Below, piece by piece: positions 1 to 8,941 of a stretch of 64,000 bases of DNA; within the stretch, counting starts at the first letter, position 1, and each line of letters opens with the position of its first letter. Under the pieces are notes generated by a model. The model did not search any database. It was not told the DNA's origin and saw nothing but the letters and a program-made list of their open reading frames with translations. A program made the position numbers and the translations under genes. This DNA is from Bacillota bacterium (lineage in GTDB: Bacteria; Bacillota; Clostridia; Acetivibrionales; DTU013), in assembly GCA_023411575.1 (NCBI GenBank), contig JAEYOP010000063.1, positions 166,519 to 230,518 of the forward strand. The letters are read 5' to 3'.

Positions 1-186
1 CATGGAATGCTGCGCACCGAGGTACGCAGCAAGGGCAGCGACTCGCACCTAGGCCACGTCTTCAACGACGGACCCCGGGAGCAAGGCGGCCTGCGCTACT
101 GCATCAACAGCGCTTCGCTACAGTTTATCCCTCTGGAGGAGATGAAGGAAAAGGGCTATGGAGAATTCGTCGGACTGGTAAAATAG
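1..186 (+). CDS. msrB: Peptide methionine-(R)-S-oxide reductase MsrB, C-terminal fragment (gene cut by window edge)
   Basis: Frame 1 is open from the first base to TAG at 184-186 and encodes the last 61 residues of a protein. It contains SDSHLGHVFNDGP followed by GGLRYCINSASL, the MsrB signature. The cysteine of RYCINSASL is the catalytic residue that reduces methionine-R-sulfoxide, and the HLGH segment lies in the active site. The protein repairs oxidised methionine in the cytoplasm. The 5' part lies outside the window, so it could be a stand-alone MsrB or the C-terminal half of an MsrA-MsrB fusion. The identification of the domain is firm. Confidence 0.93.
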   Translation, partial: HGMLRTEVRSKGSDSHLGHVFNDGPREQGGLRYCINSASLQFIPLEEMKEKGYGEFVGLVK

Positions 187-258
187 GAACGGCGCCTTGG
201 TAAACAGTATAATGGCGTCGTAACCTGCTCAATACGACGTTGAACCTGCCCCTCCCCG

Positions 259-2007
259 TTACTCCTTCGTTTTCAGCAGGATATAACCGTCAAAATATCC
301 GGACGGCGTCGTATCCGGCAGATTATCCGCCAGATTGCCTTCTATGTTTGTCAGGATAAGGCGGACGTCCAGGCTGTCCAAATGACTGTCAAAGGTCAGT
401 TCCTCTATGGGAACAGCCTGCCGCTCGCCTGATGGATAGCGGTTGTATAATGCTTTCAGGACTTCCCCCAGGTTTTTCGAATAAACCTTTTCTTGCTTTG
501 CATAGATATCCAGAACCATATTTTCAATTTTGCAGCGGACCTCTGGATTGTCCGGGATTACAAACTCTCTTGTATCATTTCGCAGCGGAATCATGTAGTC
601 ATACCCTTTAATGGAGAAGGTCTCCGTATTCCTATCAATATAGAAGGAAACATAATTCATTTCCTGGGGCTTGACCGCACTGTAATAATCGAACCCCAGA
701 ACCGCTGTGGTTTTATCAGGAGTGAAATCCGCCGGAAGCGAGTCCAGCCTGCTGAGCTCATAGTTGTTTTCAAAGTAGTGCATGATTGAAATCAGATTCC
801 TTTTATCGGTATCGGATATTTCTTTTGCCGCCGGAACAGCATGGCCTTCCTTCAGCATCCCATTACGGGCCAGTATAGCGTCAAACCGTTTCTCCTGGCT
901 GTTCTCCGAAACAGAAAAAGCGCTGGCGGGGCCAAATACGGAAAGGATTGCCACCAGGGCCAGGGAAACGGGAAGAACCGTCAGGTATTTGCGTTTTGCG
1001 AAGGTATAATATACCATTGCGCCAAAGCACCATAAGGCAAGAATGAATGCAAAATATCGAGGCTCCGTAAAACCATAATCTTTTACACGGACGCCAATAG
1101 CGGAAAAAAGCGTGATGAACAATGGCAACGCCGCCCGGGGATACCAATCGGTGAAAAGCTCCGCCACACGGTTCCCGCCCTTGACCGGCGTCACCAGAAA
1201 CATCAGCAGGATCCCCACTGTTGCAAAACCCAGCACCAGATTCGTAACCATGCCTTTCGGCCAGGCCATATTGATCAGGATCCGGGCGGAATAAGCATAC
1301 AGAATCAGGGCGTAGATCGAGATCAACGGAACCAGGATGTAAATAAGAAGGAAACGGAGCGTGAACGGGGAATTGGATTGAACCGGTTCTTCCTCCACCG
1401 GCGGGATGGCGGCAATGAAAAAAGTAGGAGCAAAAGCCGCCCAGACAAGAATTGCCGTATAGATATATGATTTTTCCGTTATGTTAACTCCTAATAGCTT
1501 ATCCAGGGTAAACAGTATGGCAAACAGGCTTAACATCAGGATTCCCGAATACAGGACGGCAATCAGCAGTTTCAGCATTAATTTAGTAGCATACAATTCA
1601 AACCCCTGCCGGCGGAAAAAGAACGGCACTGTAATGAAGCACAGGACCAATGCGGCAGCCAGCAAAGAATAGCGTATCATTGGAACCATCTTGAAATCCG
1701 GTATCATATAGATTCCATATCCGATTACGGCTAATCCCGAGAGGATTAATACAGCCGCCTTTAACGCAATGGAAACCGGTTTCCGTTCAAAAGCAAGTTT
1801 TATCCCCAGGAAAAGCGGTATACCCAGGCCACAGGCCATCCCGACCCTGGTCAAAGTGTCTCTCGTCAGGCCGTTCAATTCACGATCCCTATTTAGCACC
1901 AGCAGAACTCCGGCTATGGTGTAAGCCAGCAGAAGTGAAATCGGAAATCTCAGAAAACCCACACTTAGGCTCCGTATCGCTTTCTTTATGTTCTTTACAA
2001 ACTTCAT
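259..2007 (-). CDS. DUF4153 domain multi-pass membrane protein
   Basis: This 582-residue protein has about 12 hydrophobic segments in its first 370 residues, followed by a hydrophilic domain of about 200 residues. The arrangement matches the DUF4153 family, whose function is unknown. I start it at the ATG at 2007 because GGAGGTGG lies 7 nt upstream; an in-frame ATG 33 nt further out has no ribosome-binding site. The C-terminal soluble part contains a conserved-looking GFDYYSAVKP segment, but no catalytic motif was recognised. It is transcribed divergently from lysC with a 300-bp spacer. Some DUF4153 proteins sit with anti-sigma or two-component genes, but nothing here ties this one to such a partner. 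Confidence 0.75.
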   Translation of the reverse strand: MKFVKNIKKAIRSLSVGFLRFPISLLLAYTIAGVLLVLNRDRELNGLTRDTLTRVGMACGLGIPLFLGIKLAFERKPVSIALKAAVLILSGLAVIGYGIYMIPDFKMVPMIRYSLLAAALVLCFITVPFFFRRQGFELYATKLMLKLLIAVLYSGILMLSLFAILFTLDKLLGVNITEKSYIYTAILVWAAFAPTFFIAAIPPVEEEPVQSNSPFTLRFLLIYILVPLISIYALILYAYSARILINMAWPKGMVTNLVLGFATVGILLMFLVTPVKGGNRVAELFTDWYPRAALPLFITLFSAIGVRVKDYGFTEPRYFAFILALWCFGAMVYYTFAKRKYLTVLPVSLALVAILSVFGPASAFSVSENSQEKRFDAILARNGMLKEGHAVPAAKEISDTDKRNLISIMHYFENNYELSRLDSLPADFTPDKTTAVLGFDYYSAVKPQEMNYVSFYIDRNTETFSIKGYDYMIPLRNDTREFVIPDNPEVRCKIENMVLDIYAKQEKVYSKNLGEVLKALYNRYPSGERQAVPIEELTFDSHLDSLDVRLILTNIEGNLADNLPDTTPSGYFDGYILLKTKE

Positions 2008-2188
2008 GCTCCACCTCCAAGTTACCAGCCGCCATTTCAACAGCTATCGCAATTTATTTTACCCAATATTCTATATTCCTCCCGGAAATCAGCGTTCTGT
2101 TCCGTCCTAATTGGTTGAATATATCCCCCTATATTTGTATGCCTTTCCTATTATCGCATATTCGGAGCCATATTAAAATAAGCTTTTC

Positions 2189-2217
2189 GGAGACAAGGGG
2201 ACGGTCCTTTTGTCTCC
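2189..2217. repeat. Short dispersed palindrome with GGGGACGGTCC core (copy 1)
   Basis: GGAGACAA and TTGTCTCC form a perfect 8-bp inverted repeat around a core containing GGGGACGGTCC. The same core recurs inside another palindrome at 9627-9655. Copy 1 lies between the divergent DUF4153 gene and lysC, so it is not a terminator for either. It is best read as a small repetitive (REP/MITE-like) sequence. Beyond this palindrome and the lysC promoter, the 300-bp spacer shows nothing else recognisable. Confidence 0.5.
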
Positions 2218-2244
2218 AACGCCCGCAAAAAATTTTATTTATTA

Positions 2245-2273
2245 TTGACATACCCTTTTATCCGGTGTGATAA
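2245..2273 (+). promoter_or_regulatory. SigA-type promoter of lysC
   Basis: TTGACA (2245-2250) and TGATAA (2268-2273) are separated by exactly 17 bp. The start codon of lysC follows 34 bp later with GGAGG at 2294-2298. The leader is too short for a lysine riboswitch, so no such control is seen. Confidence 0.7.
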
Positions 2274-2307
2274 TAAAATGAATTAAGCCTTTTGGAGGAT
2301 AAAGAGT

Positions 2308-3657
2308 ATGAAAGTTGCAAAATTCGGAGGCACCTCTCTGGCTTCCGCTGATCAGATAAAAAAGGTGTGCGCCATCGTCACCTCCGACCCGGACCGCAGG
2401 CTCGTCGTAGTATCGGCTCCCGGCAAGCGTTTCAAGGAAGACACCAAAGTCACCGACATGCTGATTGCCTGTGCGAAGGCCGGATTGCAAAAAGGCAATG
2501 CCGATGCGGAATTGCAAGCTGTGATAGCCCGATTTGCAGATATCGCATCCGAGCTGGGCGTAGACGGAGGGATCGTCCGGACAATCGCCGACGACCTGAC
2601 CGCCCGGGTTAACGCAGATAAGACCAACAGCGGCAGGTACACGGACAGCCTCAAGGCCGCGGGCGAAGACAATTGCGCCAAGCTGGTGGCGGCATACCTG
2701 CAGAACACCGGCGTGGAAGCGCGGTACGTCAGTCCAAAAGACGCGGGCCTGCTGCTGAGCGACGAATTCGGCAACGCACAGGTGCTTCCCGAATCGTATG
2801 ACAACATGAAATATCTTGCCGATCTCCCCGGCATTACCATATTCCCGGGCTTTTTCGGCTATTCCTCCAGCGGGGAGGTCGTAACGCTTCCCAGGGGCGG
2901 TTCCGACATAACCGGCTCCATTGTGGCGGCTGCGGTGAATGCCGATCTTTATGAGAATTTCACCGATGTGGATAATGTCTACTCGGTAAATCCGAATCTG
3001 ATCAAATCCCCCAGGCCGATTCACGAGCTGACCTACCGGGAAATGCGCGAGCTTTCCTACGCCGGTTTCAGCGTGTTCCACGAGGAAGCCCTGGTCCCGG
3101 TCTTCCACAAAGGCGTCCCCGTCCGGATCAAGAATACCAACAATCCTGCGGCCCCCGGCACCACCATCGTGAAAGAGCGCTCCGGCATAACGGACCCCGT
3201 TATAGGCATTGCATGCGATACCGGCTTCTGCTTCATCTATCTGAGCAAATACCTGATGAACCGCGAAGTGGGCTTCGGCCGCAAACTTCTGCAGATTCTG
3301 GAGGAAGAACATATTCCCTTCGAACACATCCCCTCCGGCATCGACAACATGTCCATCATTCTGAAGCAGCACCACCTGGACGAGCACAAGGAAAAACGGA
3401 TCCTGGCCCGTATCAAGGACGAGCTGGCCGTGGACGATATCTCCATCGACAAGAACCTGGCCCTGGTCATGATCGTCGGCGAGGGAATGCGCCACACCTT
3501 GGGCATCACCGCCAGAGCGGCAACCACCCTGGCAAAGGCCGGCATCAACCTGGAGATGATCAACCAGGGACCGTCCGAGGTCAGCATGATGTTCGGCGTA
3601 CAGGCCGGAGACAGCGACAAGGCCGTCATCGCCCTGTACGAGGAGTTTTTTAAATAA
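2308..3657 (+). CDS. lysC: Aspartate kinase (aspartokinase)
   Basis: The 449-residue product phosphorylates L-aspartate to aspartyl phosphate, the first step to lysine, threonine, methionine and diaminopimelate. The N-terminal KFGGTSLA motif (residues 5-12) is the nucleotide-binding signature of aspartokinases. LPRGGSDITGS near residue 200 and FTDVDNVYSVNP near 225 are catalytic-domain motifs. The last 150 residues carry two ACT regulatory modules, including VGEGMRHTLGITARAATTLAKAGINLEMINQG. The length fits a monofunctional enzyme, since there is no homoserine dehydrogenase domain. The gene has its own promoter and ends 4 nt from the convergent TVP38-type gene. Which amino acid feeds back on it cannot be told from sequence alone. 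Confidence 0.95.
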   Translation: MKVAKFGGTSLASADQIKKVCAIVTSDPDRRLVVVSAPGKRFKEDTKVTDMLIACAKAGLQKGNADAELQAVIARFADIASELGVDGGIVRTIADDLTARVNADKTNSGRYTDSLKAAGEDNCAKLVAAYLQNTGVEARYVSPKDAGLLLSDEFGNAQVLPESYDNMKYLADLPGITIFPGFFGYSSSGEVVTLPRGGSDITGSIVAAAVNADLYENFTDVDNVYSVNPNLIKSPRPIHELTYREMRELSYAGFSVFHEEALVPVFHKGVPVRIKNTNNPAAPGTTIVKERSGITDPVIGIACDTGFCFIYLSKYLMNREVGFGRKLLQILEEEHIPFEHIPSGIDNMSIILKQHHLDEHKEKRILARIKDELAVDDISIDKNLALVMIVGEGMRHTLGITARAATTLAKAGINLEMINQGPSEVSMMFGVQAGDSDKAVIALYEEFFK

Positions 3658-3661
3658 GGGC

Positions 3662-4414
3662 TTATTCCTTTTTCCGCCGGCTCGTTATGTGGTGGAGCCT
3701 GTCCATGATTTTATCTTTGAGAAGAAGCCCCGCCAAAAACAGGATCAGCGCGGCAATGGAAAGAATAATGACCGTTGTATAATTCCCCTTCTGGGTGCTG
3801 TGTCCGATGTAGGAGCTGGCAAGCAGCGCCGGCAGCCGGCCGACCGTAATGATGACGAAGAAGCGGAAGGGCTTGATGGGTGTGATTCCCGCAATATAGG
3901 TCAATATATCCTTGGGAATGCCCGGGATCAGAAAAAGAAGAAACATGGCAACTTCAGACTTCTCGCTGTTGATCATGAACTGGAATTTTTCAAGCTGCTT
4001 GGGCGCAACCAGCATTTTGACCAGCGGGTAGCCCAGCACCCTGGCGACCAGGAAGACCAGGACGGACCCCGTCACGATTCCCGTGAGGGAATAGAGTGTG
4101 CCAAGCCAGGTGCCGTAGACGTAGCCGCCGGCGATCTGCACGAATTCGCCGGGAATGGCCGCCACCACCACCTGTAGCACCTGCAGGCCCATGAAGACGA
4201 GAACACCCTTCCAGCCGAGGGAGGCCAGCAGGTCCCTGAGCTTTTCCGGCTCGCTGGCCATTGCCGTCAGCCGCGGCCCGAAGCGCACCGTCAGGAATAC
4301 GATCAGCCCGATAAACACGGCGATCAGCACTACATACGGTATCAACCTGCCCCATCTGCCGCCCTGCCCTTTGCCCACTGCGGTTTCCTTCGCCTGTGAA
4401 TCCTCTTCCGCCAT
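3662..4414 (-). CDS. TVP38/TMEM64 family (DedA-like, VTT domain) membrane protein
   Basis: This 250-residue protein has a short charged N-terminus, one membrane segment near 25-45, and then the VTT/SNARE-associated core. The core includes AAIPGEFVQIAGGYVYG (about 88-104), GSVLVFLVARVLGYP, and FLIPGIPKDILTYIAG (about 161-176), which are family hallmarks. Related bacterial proteins are thought to move lipids or be involved in membrane homeostasis, but the substrate is unsettled. The start has GGAGG 7 nt upstream. The gene is convergent with lysC and lies downstream of the topoisomerase pair on the same strand, separated by 127 bp. Confidence 0.85.
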   Translation of the reverse strand: MAEEDSQAKETAVGKGQGGRWGRLIPYVVLIAVFIGLIVFLTVRFGPRLTAMASEPEKLRDLLASLGWKGVLVFMGLQVLQVVVAAIPGEFVQIAGGYVYGTWLGTLYSLTGIVTGSVLVFLVARVLGYPLVKMLVAPKQLEKFQFMINSEKSEVAMFLLFLIPGIPKDILTYIAGITPIKPFRFFVIITVGRLPALLASSYIGHSTQKGNYTTVIILSIAALILFLAGLLLKDKIMDRLHHITSRRKKE

Positions 4415-4541
4415 CCGGTTCCTCCATCCCGCTTTTTCGCCCCGACAAGCACTGCTGCCCCCAAAGCCGCACTACCAATAAAGTTCTGTTATATCCTACG
4501 GGATAGTACGGCAAATGTCTTATCCGCCAGCCCGTCCGGCG

Positions 4542-6728
4542 CTATTCTCCGAACAGCGTCACCTGTTTGTTTTCGGTGTCTTCCTCCCGGAAATAGCAGC
4601 CCACCGCAGGAATGGTACGCGTCCGGTAATAATCCGGATTTTTAATTCCGGACTCTTCTATGGTCTTCAAGGAGCACATAAAGCTGCCCTTTTTCTCCTT
4701 AAGCACCTGCACGCCCTGGGAATCCCTTGAAGACTTGGGATTGATGCAGGCCGTGCTGAAAATCAGCACCTTGTTGATGCTGCTGTAGGCCACCAGCTCC
4801 GTATCCTTGTCCAGGAAGCGGGCATCGACCAGCGGAGACAGGCCCGAATAGGCGTTGGCCAGCTTCTTCCTGTTTGTCTTGGTCGCGTAGCTTTCCATTT
4901 CGATCTTCGCACTTTTGCCGTTTTCGAAGGAAAACAGCATCCAGCCCGTATAATTGTCGGTTGCGACGATACGGATGATTTTCTCCCCTTCCTCCAGTTG
5001 GAGCACATTGGTCAGGAATTCGCCGAGGGAGCTGGCTTTGCAGTCCGTAATATCGTAAATGCGCATCTTGTATACGGTCTGGCGGTCGGAAAAGAGCAGC
5101 AGATCCGCCTTGTTGTGCGTTTCAATCTCCTGCACGATCGCGTCGTCGTCCTTCAGCTTGTGCTCCGGATTGGCCCTCAGGGAGACCAGCGGAATCTTTT
5201 TCAAATAATTGTGCTCCGTAAGGAAAAGCTTCAAATTGTAGTCTTCGATCATATGCTCTTCCGTTATTTCCTCCACATGCTCGTCTAGTATGATTTCCGT
5301 CCGTCTGGGCTGGGCATGCTTTTTGGAAATGTCGCTGAGCTGCCGGACAATGATTTTCCGGATTTTCCGCTCGTCCCCGTAAATCTCCTTCAGTTCGGCG
5401 ATCTCCTTTTTCAGGGTCTCCACCTCGCCCACCTTGTCCATGATGTATTCCCGGTTCAGGTTCCTCAGCTTGATTTCGGCAATGAAATCCGCTTGAAGCT
5501 GGTCGATGTCAAAGCCGTTCATCAGGTTCGGAACAACCTGGGAATCCTGCTCCGTCTTTCTGATGATGGCGATGGCCTTGTCGATATCCAACAGGATTTT
5601 GCTGAGGCCAACCAGCAGGTGAAGCTTTTCCTCCTTCCGGTCAATATCGAACAGGGTCTGCCGCTTGATGCAGCCGATCCGGAACGTCAGCCATTCCTTC
5701 AGGACGGCTTTGATTCCCATGACCCTGGGGTTCCCGTCGATCAGGATATTGAAATTGCAATTGAAAGAATCCTGCAGGGTGGTCAGCTTGAACAGCTTGT
5801 TCATGATCGCATCCGGATCGGCGCTCTTGCGGATGTCCAGCGTGACCCTCAGGCCGTCCAGGTCGGTTTCGTCCCGGACATCGGTAATATCCTTGATTTT
5901 GCCGTTTTTGACCAATTCGATGACGGAGTCGATGATCGCCTCGGTAGTCGTAGTATACGGAATTTCATAAATTTCAATACAGCTGTTGCTTTTGTCGTAT
6001 TTGTACTTTGCCCTTACTTTAAAGCTGCCCCTGCCCGTCTCATAGATTTCACGGATTTCCCGCTCGTTATGGATCAGCAGGCCGCCCGTTGAAAAGTCGG
6101 GCGCTTTGATGTACTGCAGCAGATCGGCATTTTCGTCCTGAATGTATGCAACCGTTGCGTCGCATATTTCCTTAAGATTGAAGCTGCAAAGATTGCTGGC
6201 CATTCCCACCGCAATCCCCTGGTTCGCGTTCACCAGTACGCTTGGAAACGTCGCAGGCAGCAGCGCCGGCTCCTTCATCGTGCCGTCGTAATTATCGATA
6301 AACTCCACGGTGTTCTTGTCCAGATCGCGGAACAGTTCCTCGCAGAGCTTCTCCAGCTTGACTTCCGTATAACGCGCCGCGGCAAACTTCATGTCCCTGG
6401 AATACTGCCTGCCCATATTGCCCTTCGAATCCACATAGGCGTGCAGCAGCGCGCCGTTGCCCCTCGTGAGGCGGACCATGGTCTCATAGATGGCCATATC
6501 GCCGTGGGGGTTCAGCTTCATCGTCTGGCCGACGACATTGGCGGACTTGGTCCGGCCGCCCGTGAGAAGGCCCATTTTGTACATGGTGTACAAAAGCTTC
6601 CGGTGGGAAGGCTTGAAGCCGTCGATCTCCGGGATCGCCCTGGAAACGATGACACTCATGGCGTAAGGCATGAAGTTCTGTTCCAGCGTATCCACGATTT
6701 TTTGCGTAATATGATTCTTGTCCGCCAT
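4542..6728 (-). CDS. Type IIA DNA topoisomerase subunit A (GyrA/ParC-like paralogue)
   Basis: The 728-residue protein is the DNA breakage-reunion subunit of a type IIA topoisomerase. It shows the winged-helix region PSHRKLLYTMYKMGL (about 40-54), HGDMAIYETM (75-84, the quinolone-pocket segment) and AAARYTEVKL, with the catalytic tyrosine at residue 120. A coiled-coil region lies near 430-460, and a short beta-rich C-terminal domain lies after about 500. It is shorter than typical GyrA (over 800 residues) and has no clear GyrA box, so decatenation or relaxation is more likely than supercoiling. Many Clostridia carry such a second pair besides gyrase. The AAAGGTG ribosome site supports the ATG at 6728. 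It is the second gene of a two-gene unit, 55 bp after subunit B. Methionine sits where gyrase usually has serine in HGDSA. Confidence 0.88.
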   Translation of the reverse strand: MADKNHITQKIVDTLEQNFMPYAMSVIVSRAIPEIDGFKPSHRKLLYTMYKMGLLTGGRTKSANVVGQTMKLNPHGDMAIYETMVRLTRGNGALLHAYVDSKGNMGRQYSRDMKFAAARYTEVKLEKLCEELFRDLDKNTVEFIDNYDGTMKEPALLPATFPSVLVNANQGIAVGMASNLCSFNLKEICDATVAYIQDENADLLQYIKAPDFSTGGLLIHNEREIREIYETGRGSFKVRAKYKYDKSNSCIEIYEIPYTTTTEAIIDSVIELVKNGKIKDITDVRDETDLDGLRVTLDIRKSADPDAIMNKLFKLTTLQDSFNCNFNILIDGNPRVMGIKAVLKEWLTFRIGCIKRQTLFDIDRKEEKLHLLVGLSKILLDIDKAIAIIRKTEQDSQVVPNLMNGFDIDQLQADFIAEIKLRNLNREYIMDKVGEVETLKKEIAELKEIYGDERKIRKIIVRQLSDISKKHAQPRRTEIILDEHVEEITEEHMIEDYNLKLFLTEHNYLKKIPLVSLRANPEHKLKDDDAIVQEIETHNKADLLLFSDRQTVYKMRIYDITDCKASSLGEFLTNVLQLEEGEKIIRIVATDNYTGWMLFSFENGKSAKIEMESYATKTNRKKLANAYSGLSPLVDARFLDKDTELVAYSSINKVLIFSTACINPKSSRDSQGVQVLKEKKGSFMCSLKTIEESGIKNPDYYRTRTIPAVGCYFREEDTENKQVTLFGE

Positions 6729-6783
6729 AATAACACCTTTCTATCTAACTTGACCTGTTGTGCCGGGTGACTTTATTCATTGC

Positions 6784-8766
6784 TCAACTCACATCAATCA
6801 TGTCCAGGTATTCGTGTCCATGCTCCTCGATAAACAGCTTCCTGCCCGACAGGTTATCGCCAAGCAGCAGATCGAACACGAGCTCCGTCCGGGCGATATC
6901 GTCGGGCATGATCCGGATCAGCCTCCTCGTTTCGGGGTTCATCGTGGTCTGCCACATCATTTCCGGCTCGTTCTCTCCGAGCCCTTTGGAGCGCTGAATG
7001 CTGTACCTGCTGCCTTCCAGCTTCGCAAGAATCTGCGTCTTTTCCTTCTCCGTATAGGCAAAATGGGTTTTCCCCTTGCAGGTGATTTCAAACAAAGGCG
7101 ATTCGGCTATGAATACCTTGCCTTCCTGGATCAGTGTCGGAACAAGCCGGTACAGCATGGCCAGGATCTGAGTCCGGATATGGAAGCCGTCCACGTCGGC
7201 GTCCGTACAAATGATGATCTTGTCCCACCGCAGGTTCTCCAGGTCGAAGGTGTTCAGATCCTTATTGTGCTTGGATTTGATCTCGACCCCGCAGCCCAGG
7301 ACCTTCAGCAGGTCTACGATGATTTCATTTTTGAAGATGCTGTCGTACTCCGCCTTCAGGCAGTTCAGTATTTTTCCCCGAACCGGCATGATCGCCTGGA
7401 ATTCCGCATCGCGGCCCATTTTACAGGAACCGAGCGCCGAATCGCCTTCCACGATGTACAGCTCCCGCCTGCTCAGGTCCTTTGTCCGGCAGTCCACGAA
7501 CTTCTTGACCCGGTTGGACATATCGACGGTGCCGCTGAGTTTTTTCTTGATGTTGATCCGAGTCTTCTCCGCCGTCTCGCGGCTGCGCTTGTTCACCAGG
7601 ATCTGCTCGATGATTTTGTCGCTCTCCAGCTTGTTTTCAATCATGTAGATTTCCAGTTGCTGCTTCAAAAAGTCCGTCATGGCGTCCTGGATGAACTTGT
7701 TGGTGATGGATTTCTTGGTCTGGTTTTCATAGCTGGTGACCGTGGAAAAGGAGTTGGTCACCAGGATCAGGCTGTCCTGGATGTCCGCGAAGGTGATCTT
7801 CGCCTCATCCTTGTTGTATTTTCCCCTGTTTTTGAGGCACTTGTCCAACTCGTAGACAAAAGCCGTTTTCACGGCCCTGTCCGGCGAACCGCCATGCTCC
7901 AGGAAGCTGGAATTGTGATAGTATTCCAGCAGGTTGATTTCATTATTGAAACAGAAGGCGACCTGCATTTTTACCCGGTATTCCGGCTTGTCCTCCCGGT
8001 CGCGCCCCTTTGCGGAGGACTCGTAGTACTGGGTACCCGTAAAGCCTTTATCCCCGCTGATTTCGGCAATGTAATCCACAATGCCGTTCTGGTAGCAATA
8101 TTGAAAGGTCTCGCCCGAGGCCTCGTCTGTCAGAATGAACCGGAGGCCGGCGTTCACCACCGCCTGTTTCTTGAGGGTGGTCATGTAGTATTCCAGCGGG
8201 ATGTCCGTGTCGGTGAAGACCTCCAGATCGGGCTTCCACCTCTGTGTCGTTCCGGTGCTTTCGTACTTGCATTTTTCCTTCAGGAGACCGCCGATATTTT
8301 CTCCCTTTTCAAAATGCAGATCGTAGCGGTAACCGTCCCGGCACACCGTAACATCCATATATTCCGAGCTGTACTGGGTGGCACAGCTGCCCAGGCCGTT
8401 CAGCCCCAGACTGAATTCATAGTTTTCGCCGGAATTGTTTTTATATTTGCCGCCGGCATAGAGCTCGCAGAAAACCAGCTCCCAGTTGTAGCGGTCCTCT
8501 CTCGCGTTGAAGTCCACCGGGATCCCTCTCCCGTAGTCCTGTACGGTAATGGACCGGTCCGCATGCCGGATGATTTCGATCCGGTCGCCGTAGCCTTCCC
8601 GGGCCTCGTCGATGGAGTTGGACAGGATTTCAAAAAAAGAATGCTCACAGCCTTCAATGCCGTCGGAGCCGAAAATGACCCCCGGACGCAGCCGGACCCG
8701 GTCGGCCCCCTTGAGCGACGATATGCTTTCATTCCCGTAAACCTCGGGCTTCTTTCCCTTTGTCAT
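6784..8766 (-). CDS. Type IIA DNA topoisomerase subunit B (GyrB/ParE-like paralogue)
   Basis: This 660-residue ATPase subunit partners the subunit A gene directly downstream. The GHKL ATPase fold is seen in EILSNSIDEAREG (about 46-58), VQDYGRGIPVDF (about 75-86) and LNGLGSCATQYSSE. The transducer domain follows. The TOPRIM domain has IVEGDSALGSCKMGRD with the catalytic glutamate, and the metal-binding TDADVDGFHIR. QRSKGLGENEPEMMW is the conserved GyrB/ParE tail motif. The GHKL loop LNGLGS differs from the usual GLHGVG, as in the divergent second topoisomerases of Firmicutes. The start has GGGGGAAGG just upstream. A long antisense reading frame covers this gene but is a composition artefact. 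Confidence 0.88.
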   Translation of the reverse strand: MTKGKKPEVYGNESISSLKGADRVRLRPGVIFGSDGIEGCEHSFFEILSNSIDEAREGYGDRIEIIRHADRSITVQDYGRGIPVDFNAREDRYNWELVFCELYAGGKYKNNSGENYEFSLGLNGLGSCATQYSSEYMDVTVCRDGYRYDLHFEKGENIGGLLKEKCKYESTGTTQRWKPDLEVFTDTDIPLEYYMTTLKKQAVVNAGLRFILTDEASGETFQYCYQNGIVDYIAEISGDKGFTGTQYYESSAKGRDREDKPEYRVKMQVAFCFNNEINLLEYYHNSSFLEHGGSPDRAVKTAFVYELDKCLKNRGKYNKDEAKITFADIQDSLILVTNSFSTVTSYENQTKKSITNKFIQDAMTDFLKQQLEIYMIENKLESDKIIEQILVNKRSRETAEKTRINIKKKLSGTVDMSNRVKKFVDCRTKDLSRRELYIVEGDSALGSCKMGRDAEFQAIMPVRGKILNCLKAEYDSIFKNEIIVDLLKVLGCGVEIKSKHNKDLNTFDLENLRWDKIIICTDADVDGFHIRTQILAMLYRLVPTLIQEGKVFIAESPLFEITCKGKTHFAYTEKEKTQILAKLEGSRYSIQRSKGLGENEPEMMWQTTMNPETRRLIRIMPDDIARTELVFDLLLGDNLSGRKLFIEEHGHEYLDMIDVS

Positions 8767-8941
8767 ATGTACCTTCCCCCATCATCCGTATCTCTTCCAT
8801 TATTATTTCGTAAAAGTTTTTCAAAGTCAAGCCGGAACACCAATCCGATGTCATTATACAGGGTAAATCCGCGGCTGTGAATATATTGCCAGCATGATTT
8901 CTTTTTTATTTTCAAATGCTATGGACGAGGTGATAAAACAA

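Noticed and set aside
2274..2307. Lysine riboswitch or T-box before lysC
   Set aside because: The leader between promoter and start codon is only about 30 nt, too short for either.
2242..3495. 417-codon minus-strand frame opposite lysC
   Set aside because: It covers a gene with complete aspartokinase motifs, and its own translation (many His, Gln and Val) has no recognisable domain.
6760..8880. 706-codon plus-strand open frame opposite the topoisomerase B gene
   Set aside because: It is the antisense shadow of a well-supported gene. It has no ribosome site or family motif and arises from third-position GC bias.
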